Origin: Pseudomonas mosselii
Lineage (GTDB): Bacteria > Pseudomonadota > Gammaproteobacteria > Pseudomonadales > Pseudomonadaceae
Direction: 5' to 3'
Assembly: GCF_005796105.1 (NCBI RefSeq)
Contig: NZ_VAUO01000002.1
Coordinates: 682,001 to 746,000, forward strand
Length of the DNA: 64,000 nucleotides
Shown here: positions 18,321 through 30,300 of the stretch, in pieces
Layout: every line of letters starts with the position of its first letter
How positions within the stretch are numbered: the first letter of the stretch is position 1
Position numbers and translations under genes: made by a program
The notes under the pieces: model-generated
Told to the model about the DNA's origin: nothing
The model's database searches: none
The model's input: the letters and a program-made list of their open reading frames with translations, nothing else

Positions 18321-21300
18321 TCAGAAGCCCAGGCTGAAACTCACGACAACGCCGTGGTCGCGCGCTTGTTTGGAGAGCTGGCCGGAGTACCCGATCCCGA
18401 GCTTGCCACGCTCGCCCATCGACAGGTCCAGCCCCGCCTCGATCACCGCCGCATCCTTGGCAATCGGTACACCCGAGGTGGTGAAACTGCCACCGCCTTC
18501 GGTAAAGCGCAGGTCGGCTTTCGGATCGGTATCGCCGAAGGCGTGCCGCCAGCCCACCGACAAGCGCGGGGTGATCGTGGTGCCCTTGCTCAGCGCCATC
18601 CGTTTACCCACGCGCACACCCAAGGTTGAGTAGGTCACATCCTGCTCGACGCTGCCGCTCAAGCGCCCAGCCCCACCCTTCTCGTGGAAGCGGTCGCTGT
18701 CGTAGTTGACGTAGGCCAGGCCGGCGAACGGCTCGACGGCAAAGCCACCTGCTTCGATGGCGTAGCCCACTTCGCCGAACACCTGGGCGCTACGCGCCTG
18801 GTAGTTACCCTTGATACGGTCGTTGTAGGTGCCCACCACGACATCGCGTTTGCTCTCGATCTCGTGCCAGGTGTAGCCCACCCCCATGCGCGCGGCGAAG
18901 GCGTCAAGCTGGTAGTTGAGGTACGCGGCCAGGTGATAGCTGTCCACCGACGCATCCGAGCCACGACGCTTGGCGTCGATACTGGCATTGGTATAGCCCG
19001 CAGCGACCCCGACTTTCCACTGGTCATCCAACGCCTTGTCGACGCCGAGCAGGAAGCCCTGCAACTGGCGATCGACACTGGCAGCGCCGTTACTCGCATC
19101 GTAATCGCCCCAGCCGCCGATGGCGCGGATCCAGCCGACGGCCTGGCCCTGGCAACCTTCGCTGGTGAGCTGCTGGTTGGCGGTCGGTGCCAAGGTGCGG
19201 CGTGGATCGTCCTGATGGGTGCAGTCGGCCTGACGCAGGCGATCATTGACCGCCTCGCGCAGATAGCGCGAGTCCTCCATCAGCACCGTGGCGGTACTGG
19301 CGTGGATTTCGCCGGACAGGCTGTCGAACGCTGCCTGGGCCTGGCTGGTGCTCATGGGCAGGATGTTGGTGGTGATTAGCGTCGGCGCCCCAGGACCGCT
19401 CAGGGCAGCGGCCACCCCAGCCTGGTTGGGGCTACCGGCGGCACGCCCGAAGCCGGTGCCGTTACGGCTCACCGACAGGGTGACCTCGTTGCCCGTGTAA
19501 CTCAGCGCGCTAGTGAGGAACGCCGAGTTGCTCAGGTTGGTACTGGCAAACGTACCATTCACCCCACCGGTGGCGCTGACCACGGTGTACTGCCCGCTGC
19601 CGGTGAAGCCGGTCAGGTTGACCACCTGCAGGCTGCCGCCCAGGTTGGCGGTACCGCCGACGTTGAGGTAGCTCACCGGGTTGGCGCCCAGGTCGATGGC
19701 CAGGGTGCCGCTGGCGGCATTGGTGAAATTGCCAGTCACCGTCAGGTTGCCACCTGCGCCCGGCATCACCCGGCCTTGGTTGATCAGGCTGGCGACGCTG
19801 CCGGTGCCGGTGAGCATGGCCCCGGAGGCGACCGTCACCGCCGCCGCCAGGCTGGCACCGGGGTTGGTGCGGTTGCCCACTTCAAGCACGCCTTGGTTGA
19901 CGTTGAATGCACCAGTGGTCTGGTTGCCGGTGAGCAGCAGGGTGCCCAGCCCGGTTTTGCTGGTGGTGCCGGTGCCGGTCAGGCTGCCATTGAAGGTGCC
20001 GTTGCCCGACTGCACGAACACCAGGCTGGCGTTGTTAAGAATATTGCCCTGCAAGCTGGTGGTGTTGCCTGCCAGGGTACCGCCGCTGACCGTGGTGCCA
20101 CCGGTATAGGTGTTGGCACCGGACAGGATCAAGGTTCCGGCGTCGAGCTTCTCGATACCCCCACTGCCAACGATCGGCGCGCTGACCAGCGCGGTGGCGC
20201 CGGCATCCACACGTACCGCCGCCAACGCGCCGCCGCTGCCGTTGGTGGCGGTCAGGCTGGCATTGCTGCCGGCCACCAACTGGTAGCCATTGGTGAGGAA
20301 CTGCATGCCGGTAAAGGCCTGGTTGCCCTGCACGGTGACAGTGCCGGCCTGGCCACCGAACACGGCGAACTGCCCGCCCCAGCTTTCGCTGTTGATACCC
20401 GTGGAGTTGGTCCAGTTGGTGTTCGAGTTCCAAGTGCCACTGCCACCGACGATGGTGCCGTCAGGTGTGGTCTGGCTGCCGTTCCAGAATTGCAGCGAAC
20501 CGGCCGCGCCCTGGACCACCAGGTTGATCTGGTTGGCAATCGCAGTCTGCAAGCTCAGGTCGCCCAAGGCCACGCTACCCGGCACGGCGCCGAACACCAG
20601 GCCATTGTCGCTGAGCACACCGCCATAGCTGAACAGGCGGTACACGCCTGGGCCGAAACCACCGGCATCGGTGACGTTGAGGGTACCGTCCAGGGTCAGG
20701 TTACCGGCTACCGCGACCACGGTGGTGGACGCGCTGGGCGCACCAAGGGTGAAGTCCAGGGCACTGCCCGAGGCCAGGCTCAAGCTACCCACCGACAGCG
20801 GCGTGCTACCAGGCCCCGCGGCCAGGGTCGCGCCGTTCTGGATCTGTACCGCACCACTCAAGGTGCCACTGCCACCCAGGCTTGCGCCGTTGCCGACGCT
20901 GACCGTGGCACTGTCGAGGCGACCGTCGACCACCAGGCTGCCAGCGCTGACCGTGGTGTTTCCGGTCAGTGTGTTGTTGCCGGTTAGCAGCAACTCGCCA
21001 GTGCCGGCCTTGGTCAGGGTGCCGCTGCCGGTGAGGTTACCGGTGTAGCTGCCATCGCTGTTCTGCTCGAAGGTCAGCGCGGCGTTGTTGGCAATCGCAC
21101 CTTGCAGGCTGCTGCTGTCGCCCACCAGGCTGCCGGCGTTGATCAGGGTGCCACCGGTATAGGTGTTGGTGCCACTGAGCAGCAACTCGGCTGCACCGTT
21201 CTTGATCAGTCCGCCCGCACCGCTGATATCGCCAGCCAGTTCCAGGTCGTTGCTGCCTGCAACAGCCAGCGCGCCGTTGAGCACGGTGTCGTTGGCCAGT

Positions 21301-24300
21301 GTGACGCTGGTGTTGCTGTCCAGCGCCGTGTTGGCCGCGGCGGTCAGGGTGCCCGTGCCCAACGCCGCGGCGTTGCCGACCACCAAGGTGCCACCGTTAA
21401 GCGCAGTACCACCGGAGTAACCGTTGGCGGCGTTGAGCACCAAGGTGCCGGTGTCGTACTTGACGATGCTGCCAGTGCCGTTGATGGCCAGGTTCAGGGT
21501 TGCCGTAGCGCCGGGATCGACACGTAGGTTGGTGGTGCCGCTGGTGAGCAGCTCCGCGCCGGTGCCAGCATTGAGCACATAGCCATCGCTGACGAACTGC
21601 AGGCCACTGAGCGACTGCGAACCGTTGACGGTGACCGTGCCCGACGTGCCCTGGAACACTGCGAAGGTCTGGTTCCAGGGGGTATTGAGCACACCGTTGG
21701 CATCGGTCCAGTTGGTGTTGGTGCTGTCCCAGGTGCCGGTGCCGCCCTCGATGACCCCATCGGCCACGGTCTGGCTGCCGTCCCAGAACAGCACGTTGCT
21801 GGCGCCGCCGACCACCAGGTTGACCTGGTTGCTGACGCTGGTCTGCACAGTAAGGTCGCTGGCCGGCACGGGCGTGCTGCCAATCGCCATGCCATTGTTG
21901 GTGAGGCTGCCGCCATAGGTGAACAAGCGATACACGCCAGCGCCAAAGCCGCCGACGTCGGTAATGTTGAGGGTGCCGCCGAGGGTCAGGTTGTTGGCCA
22001 CGTTGACCAGCGGCGTGCTGCCGATCGGTGCGCCAAGGGCCGCGTTGAAGCTAGAGCCACTGCCCAGGGTCAGGCTCGCGACATTCAGGGTACTGCCCGT
22101 GGTTCCTGCCAGGCTGCCGCCATTGGCCACCACCACGTTACCGCCCAGGGTACCGGTGCCGCCCAGGCTGGCGCCACTGCCGACGTTGACCGTGCTACTG
22201 GCCAAGCTGCCGTTGACCGTCAGGCTACCGCCCTGCACGTTGGTGGTGCCGCTGTGGCTGTTACTGCCGGTCAAGGTCAGGGCGTCGCTGCCCTGCTTGT
22301 CGAGGGTACCCGTACCGCTGATGTCGCCATCGAACACCCCGCCCTGCACGCCCAGGCTGTTGCCAGCGGCCACCTGGACCGCGCCACTGCCAGTGATCTG
22401 GCCCAAGGTGGTGTTGCCATCGAGGTTGAGGCTGGCGCCGCTGCTGACGTTCAGCGCGCTCTGAGTACCGAGGGCCGTAGTGCCCACGGTACTCAGGCTG
22501 CCGGAGATCAGGTTGATGATCCCGCTGAAGGTGTTGTTGCCCGCCAGGGTCAGGTCAGCCAGACCGGTCTTGTTCAGGGTGCCGTTGCCACTGAGTACGC
22601 CCGCCAGTTGCAGGTCGTTGCTACCCAGCACGTCGAGGATGCCGCTGACGGCCACGTTATTGGCCAGGGTCACGGCACTGTTGCTGTCGAGGCTGGCGAT
22701 GCCGGTGACGCTCAGGGCGCCACTGCCCAGCGCGGTATCGCTGCCCACCACCAAGGTACCGGCTTGCAACTCGGTGCCGCCGCTGTAGGTGTTGGCACCG
22801 TTCAACTCAAGGATGCCGCCGCCACTCTTGCCCAGTTGCCCGGCGCCGGCCACCACGCCATTGAGGGTGATGTCGTTGCTCCCGGACACGTTGAACAGCC
22901 CGGCCAGGTTGACGTTATTGCCCAGGGTCACGCCCTGGCTGCTTTGCAAGCTGGTGTTGGCGGCGGCATTCAGCGCGCCACTGCCCAAGGCGGTATCGCT
23001 GCCGACGATCAAGGTGCCTGCGTTGAGCGTGGTATTGCCGCTGTAGCTGTTATTGCCACTCAGTTGCAGGCTGGCGCTGCCGGCCTTGACCAGCCCGCCG
23101 CTGCCACTGACGTCGCCTTCCAGCACCAGGCTGTTGCTACCGGCAATATTCAGCACGCCGCCGAGGACGACGTCGTTGCCCAGGGTCACCGCCGAGTTGC
23201 TGTCCAGGGTAGTGCCGGCGTTGGTGCTCAGGACACCGCTGCCCAGGGCACTGTCGCTGCCCACGATCAGCGTACCGCCGCTGAGCTGGGTACCACCGCT
23301 GTAGCTGTTGCTGCCGTTGAGCACCAAGGTGCCGGTGTCGAGCTTGTTGAGCGTGCCGCTGCCGGTCAAGGCCAGGTTGAGGGTGGCCACGGCACCTGGG
23401 TCGACCCGCACGCTGGTGTCGCCGCTGCTGCCGTTGATCAGGTTCAGCGAGCCACCGGCACCGGCATTGAGCTGATAACCGTTGCTGACGAACTGCATGC
23501 CGTTGACGGCTTGCGCGCCCACCACGCTGATTGTGCCGGCGCTGCCCTGGAACACCGCGAAGGTGTCATTCCAGGTGGTGTTGCTGGTGCCGTTGAGGTC
23601 GGTCCAGTTGCTACCGGCAGCGTTCCAGGTCCCGCTGCCGCCGTCCACCTGACCGTTGCCGGTGGTCTGGCTGCCGTCCCAGAACAGGATATTCTGGCCG
23701 GTGCCGCCGACCAGCAGGTTGATTTGGTTGCCGATGGCGGTTTGCAGGTCCAGGTCGCCCACGTTGACACCCAGCGGCAGGCTGCCAAAGTCCAGGCCGT
23801 TATCAGTCAGGGCACCGGTGTAGTCGAAGATGCGGTAAACGCCGTTGCCGAAGCCGCCGATGTTGCTGACGTTGAGCGTGCCGTCCAGGGTCAGGTCGCC
23901 GTTCACACTGAACAGCGCCGTGCCGCCCGTGGACGGTGCAGCCAGGCCAACATCGACGAGCGAACCGCTGTTGAGCACCAGCGAGCCAAGCCCGAGGGTG
24001 GCGCCGCTGTTGCCGACCAGGTGGCCACCGTTGGCCACGGTCACCGGGGCATTCACCGTACCCGTACCGGTCAGGCTGCCGCCATTGGCAACGCTGAGGC
24101 CGGCACTGGCGAGGCTGCCGTCGACCTTGAGGGTGCCGGCGCTGATTTGGCTGGTGCCCAGCAGGGTGCTGGCGCCGCTCAGGGTCAGGGTAGCGCTGCC
24201 GACCTTGATCAGGTTACCCGCACCGCTGAAGGCGCCGGCAAACACGCTGTCGGTGTTGTTGCTGCCGACGCTCAGGGTGCTGCCAGCGCCGATCTGCGCC

Positions 24301-27300
24301 ACACCGCTGCCGGTCAGGCTGGCCAGGTTGGCGTCGCCGTTCAGGTTGAGCGCGCCAGCAGCGCCGATGTTGATACCCGCCAGGCTGTCGAGGATGGCGC
24401 TGCCGAGGGTGGTGACGGAGCCGGCCTGGATGTCCAGGCTACCGGTGATGCTTTTGCTTCCAACCAGGGTGGCGTCCTCGGCGCCAGTCTTGATCAGGTC
24501 GCCGCTGCCACTGAGATTGCCGCTGATCACCAGGGCGTTGTCCACCGCCAGGGTCAGCGTGTTGCCAGCGGCGACATCGACGGTGTTGCCCAGCACCATG
24601 GGCGCTGCGTTGGCCAGGGTAGCGTCGCCGGTCACGTTGAGCATGCCGGTACCCAGGGCACCACTGTTGCCCAAGGTGAGCGTGCCAGCGGTCAGTTCAG
24701 TGTCACCTTGGTAGCCGTTGTTGCCAGCCAAGGTCAGGTTGCCGCTACCAGCCTTGACCAGCCCGCCGCTGCCGTTGATGACGCCTGCCAGGGTCAGGTC
24801 GTCGGCAGCGTCAACGGTGAGGCCGGCGTTGAGACTGAAGTTGTTGCTCAGCATCACCGAGCCGATGCTACCCAAGCTGGACGCGCCGGCCACGGTCACG
24901 CCGCCCAAGCCCAGGGCATTGCTGCTGCCCACCAGCAGGCTGCCGCCATTGAGCGTGGTGCCACCGGTGTAGCTGTTGCTGCCGTTCAGGGTCAGGCTGC
25001 CGCTACCGGTTTTGCTCAACCCGCCGTTGCCATCAATGGCGCCGTCCAAGGTCAGGTCGCCGCTACCCGGTACGCTGAGGTTGCCGTTCAGGTGCACGTC
25101 GTTGGCCAGGGCCACGCTGCCGTCAGCCGCCAGGCTCGCGCTACCGCCGACGGTGAGGCCGCCAGTGCCCAGGGCCGTGTCGCTGCCGACGATCAGGCCG
25201 CCGGCATTGAGCGTGGTGCCGCCGTTGTAGCTGTTGTTGCCATCCAGGGTGACGGTGGCCGCGCCATTCTTGACCAGTCCGCCACTGCCGTTGATCACGC
25301 CGCTCAGGGTCAGGTCGTTGCTGCCAAGCAGGTTCAGGGTGGCTAGGTCGAGGTCGACCGCGTTGGCCAGGGTCATGGCCTGGCTGGTGTCGAGGGTGGC
25401 GTTGCCGGTGATGCTCAGCGCACCGCTGCCCAGGGCGTTGGCACTGCCCAGTACCAGCCCGCCAGCTTGCACTTCGGTGCCGCCGCTGTAGGTGTTGGAG
25501 CCATTGAGGGTCAGCACACCGCCGCCTTGCTTGACCAGCGCGCCCGCGCCGCTGATCACGCCGCCCAGGGTCAGCGCCTGGGCGTTGGTCAGGTCCAGGG
25601 TGGTGCCAGTGCCGAGGCCGATGGCATTGGCAAGGCTCATGGCGCCGTTGCTGGTCAGGGCGCTGTCGCCAGTGACCGTCAGCGCGCCGCTGCCCAAGGC
25701 GCTGCCGTTGCCCAGTACCAGGGTGCCAGCGCCGAGGCTGGTACCACCGGTATAGGTGTTGGCTGCACCCAGGGTCAGGATGCCGCTACCGATCTTGGTC
25801 AGGCCGCCAGCGCCGCTGATCACACCGTTCAGGGCCAGGTCGTTGGGGCCGGTGAAGGTCAGGCCGGCGTTGAGCACGACTTGGTTGCTGACGTTGTTCA
25901 GCGCGCTACTAGCGGCCAGGTTGGCTGCGCCGCCCACGGTAAGAGTGCCTAGGCCCAGGGCATTGTTGTTGCCCAGGGTCAGGGTACCGGCGTTGAGGGT
26001 GGTGCCACTGAGGTAGCTGTTGGCGCCGCTCAGGATCAGGTTGGCGGCGCCGTTTTTGGTCAGCCCGCCCGCACCGTTGACCAGCCCGGCCAGGGTCAGG
26101 TCGTTGCTGCCGGTCACGTTGACATTACCCGCCAGATTGAGGGTATTGCCCAGGCTCACCGCAGTGCTGCTGTCCAACGTGGTGCCGGCTGCGGCGTTCA
26201 GCGCGCCGAGGCCAAGGGCGGTGTTGCTGCCCAGCACCAAGGTGCCGGCGTTGAGCGCGGTGTTGCCGAGGTAGCTGTTGCTGCCGGCCAGGGTCAGGCT
26301 GCCAGCGCCGGTCTTGATCAGCCCGCCCGTGCCGCCAAGGGTGCCGTTGAGCACCATGTTCTGCGCAGCGGCCAGGGTGAGGTTGCCGAGCAGGTTGATC
26401 TGGTTGGCCAGGGTCAGGTTGGCGCTGTTGCCCAGGGTGGTGCCACCCGAAGCGCTCAAGGCACCACTGCCCAGCGCGTTGCTGTTGCCCAGGATCAAGG
26501 TGCCAGCGGTCAGCGCAGTGCCGCCGCTGTAGGTGTTGTTGCCGTTCAGGGTCGCGGTGCCGCTGCCACTCTTGGTGAGCTGGCCGGTACCGCTGATCAC
26601 GCCGCCAAGGGTGAGGTTGTTGGCCCCGGTCAGGCCGAGGTTGCCGTTCAGGGCGATGGCGTTGGCCAGGCTCAGGTTACTGCTGCTGGCCAGGCTGCCA
26701 GCGTTGACGCTCAGTGCGCCGGTCCCCAGCGCCAGGGCATTGCCTACGGTGATGGTGCCCGCATTCAGGATGGTGCCGCCGCTGTAGGTGTTGACGCCGG
26801 ACAGGGTCAGGTTGGCGGCGCCGTTCTTGATCAGGTTGCCGCTGCCGGCGACCACGCCGCTCAGGCCCAGGTCGGCGCTGCCGCCAAGGGTGAACGCCCC
26901 GGCCAGGGTGAACACATTGCCCAGGGTGACAGCGGTGTTGCTGTCCAGACTGGTGTTGGCCGCAGCGCTGACGGCGCCGCTGCCCAGCGCGGTGTTGCTG
27001 CCCACCACGAGGGTACCGCCCTGCAGCATCGTGCCGCCGGTGTAGGTATTGGCGCCATTGAGCACCAGGGTGCCGGTGTCGAGCTTGCCGAGCATACCGC
27101 TGCCGCTGAGGGCGACGTTGATGCTGGCGGTAACGTTGGGGTCGACACGTACGGCGAAGGCGCCGTTGCTACCGTCGATCAGGTTCAAACCACCACTGCC
27201 GATCAGACGATAGCCATCGGTGACGAACTGCAGGCCGGTGGCCGACTGAGTACCGGCGAGGGTGACATCGCCCGCAGTGCCCTGGAACACCGCAAAGTTG

Positions 27301-30300
27301 CTGCCCCAGTTGCTGTTGAGAACACCGTTGACGTCGGTCCAGTTGGTACCGCCGCTACTCCAGGTGCCGTTACCGCCGTCGATCACGCCATTGGCGATGC
27401 TGTTGTTGCCGTCCCAGAACTGCACGCCACCCGCCGCACCGCCCACCAGCAGGTTGACCTGGTTGCCGATGACGGTTTGCACTTCGAGATCGCCAGGCAA
27501 CACGCTGCCGGGCACGGCACCGATCAGCAGGCCGTTGTCCACCAGCGCGCCGGTGTAGTCGATCAGCCGGTAGATACCCACGCCGAAACCGCCGAGGTCG
27601 GTGACGTTAAGGGTGCCGTCGAGGGTCAGGTTGCCGTTGACGCTGACCAGCGCGGTGCCACCTGTGGCCGGGCTGCCAAGGCCTACGTCGAAGATCGAAG
27701 CGCTGTGCAGGGTCAGGCTGCCCGTACTCAGCGTGGCGCCACTGCTAGCGGCCAGGTGCGCGCCGTTGGCGATGTCCACGGCGCCAAGAATGCTGCCGCT
27801 ACCGGTGAGGCTGGCACCGCTGTTGACCTGCACGTTGGCGCTGTTCAACGAGCCGGTGACGTCCAGCGCACCTGCGTTGACTGTCGTGTTGCCGCCGATC
27901 ACGCTGATGCCCGACAGCTCCAGGCTGCCAGTGCCGTTCTTGATCAGCCCACCGCTGCCAGCCAGGGCGCCGCTGAACACGCTGTCGAGGTTGCTGCTGC
28001 CAACACTCAGGTTGGTGCCGGCGCCCAGGTTCACCGTACCGGCACCGCTCAGGCCACCAACGCTGGTGCTGGCGCCGAGGTTCAGGCTGGCACCGGCACC
28101 AACATTGAGTGCCGAGGCATTGCCAAGCGCCGTATTGCCCACCGTGGTGAGGCTGCCGGCAAGCAAGTCGATGGCCCCGCTGAAGGCGTTGGCGCCACTC
28201 AGGATCAGGTCGGCCAAGCCGTTCTTGATCAGCCCACCGCTGCCGCTGATGTCGCCGCTGAGGGTCAAATCGTTGCTGCCGCCTAGGGTCAGGGTGTTGC
28301 CCAGCGCAATGTCGTTACCCAGGTTGACCACGGCACTGTTGTCCAGACTGGCGGCGCCGGCCACAGTCAGAGTGCCGCTACCCAAGGCGTTGTCGTTGCC
28401 GACGATCAGGCCACCTGCGTTGACAGTGACGCCACCACTCAAGGTATTGGCGCCGTTCAGGGTCAGGGTGTTGCTGCCGCTCTTGACCAGTTGCCCGGTG
28501 CCGCTGATTACGCCAGCAAGGCTCAGGTCGTTGCTACCGGCCAGGGTCAGGTCGGCGCCCAGGGCGATAGCGTTGCCCAGACTGAGCGCCGCGCTGTTAT
28601 CCAGGCTGGCAGCGCCGCCGACGCTGAGCGTACCGCTGCCCAGCGCGTCGTCGTTGCCCAGCAGCAGACTGCCGGCGTTGAGCAGGGTGCCGCCGCTCCA
28701 GGTGTTGTTACCGTTCAGGGCCAAGGCGCTGGCGCCGTCCTTGATCAATTGCCCGGTGCCGCTGATCACGCCATCGAGGTCTAGGTCGTTGCTGCCGGAC
28801 ACGGTCAGGTTGGCGTCCAGTGTGATGGCATTGCCCAGGCTCAGTGCCGTGTTATTGTCCAGGCTGCTGGCCCCGGCCACGGTCAGCGTACCGCTGCCCA
28901 GGGCGTTGGCATTGCCCAGCAGCAGGCCGCCGGCATTGAGCGTGGTGCCACCGCTGTAGGTGTTGCTGGCAGAAAGGGTCAGGGTAGTGGTGCCGTTCTT
29001 GACCAGACTGCCAGTGCCCGCGATCACGCCACCCAGGCCAAGGTCGGTGCTGCCATCGACGGTCAAAGCGCCTGCCAGGTTGAGCGCATTGGCGAGGCTG
29101 AGCGCAGTGCTGGTGTCCAGATGGGTGCCGCCCGCAGCATTCAGTGTGCCACTGCCCAACGCGCTGGCGTTGCCCAGTATCAGGTTGCCGGCGTTGAGGT
29201 TGGTGTTGCCGAGGTAGGTGTTGGCGCCGTTCAGGGTGAGGGTGGCCGAGCCATTCTTGGTCAGTCCGCCGACGCCCGCAATCACGCCGCCCAGGGTCAG
29301 GTCGTTGCTGCCGGCCAGGTTGAGGTTGCCCGCCAGGTTGACATTATTGGCGATATTCAGTCCGGCAACGTTGCTGTCGAGGGTGGTGTTGGCGGCGGCA
29401 TTGAGGGCGCCGCTGCCCAGCGCGGTGGCGCTGCCCAGCATCAGGGTGCCCGCGTTGAGAGTGGTGTTGCCGCTTTGGGTGTTGTTGCCACTTAGGGTCA
29501 GGGTGGCGCTGCCGTTCTTGATCAGCCCGCCGCTACCGCTGACGGTGCCCGTCAGGTTGAGGTTGTTGGCGCCCGCCACGGTGAGATTGCTGCCCAGGTT
29601 GACGGCGTTGTCCACGCTCAACGCGGCCGTGCTGCTCAAGGTTGACGCGCCACCGACGCTCAGCGCGCCCGTGCCGAGGGCGGCCGCGCTGGCCAAAGTC
29701 AGGGTACCGGCGTTGAGGGTCAGGCCGCCGCTGAAGGTGTTGACCCCACCCAGGGTGAGGTTCGCGCTGCCGTTCTTCACCAGCGCGCCGGTACCGCTGA
29801 TGATACCGCCCAGGGTGGTGGCACTGGTGCCGGCCAGGGTCAGCGTGTTGGCGGCCAGATCCACCGCGTTACCCAGGTTGACCGCGGTATTGGCATCCAG
29901 ACTGGCGTTGCCGGTCAGGCTCAGCGCGCCGCTGCCCAGCGCGTTGTTGTTGCCCACGGTCAACGTGCCGGTGTTCAGGGTAACGCCGCCACTGAAGGTA
30001 TTGTTGCCATTGAGCGTGAGCCCCGCCGCGCCGGTTTTGACCAGGCTACCGGTGCCGCTGATCACGCCGCCCAGGGTGGTGGCGCTGGTGCCCAACAGGT
30101 TCAGGGTGTTGGCGCCAAGGTTGACCGCATTGGCCAGACTCACGGCGGTGTTGGCGTCCAGGCTGACGTTACCGCCCAGGGTCAACGCGCCGCTGCCCAG
30201 GGCGTTGTCGTTGCCTACGGTCAAGGTGCCGGCATTGAGCGTGGTACCGCCGCTGAAGGTGTTGTTGCCATTGAGCGTGAGCCCCGCAGCGCCGGTTTTG

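Noticed and set aside
22254..25346. 1,030-codon + strand open frame inside the autotransporter region
   Set aside because: Mirror frame of the PATR repeats; repetitive VAVQGQ-like translation, no ribosome site. The minus-strand frame has signal peptide and barrel.
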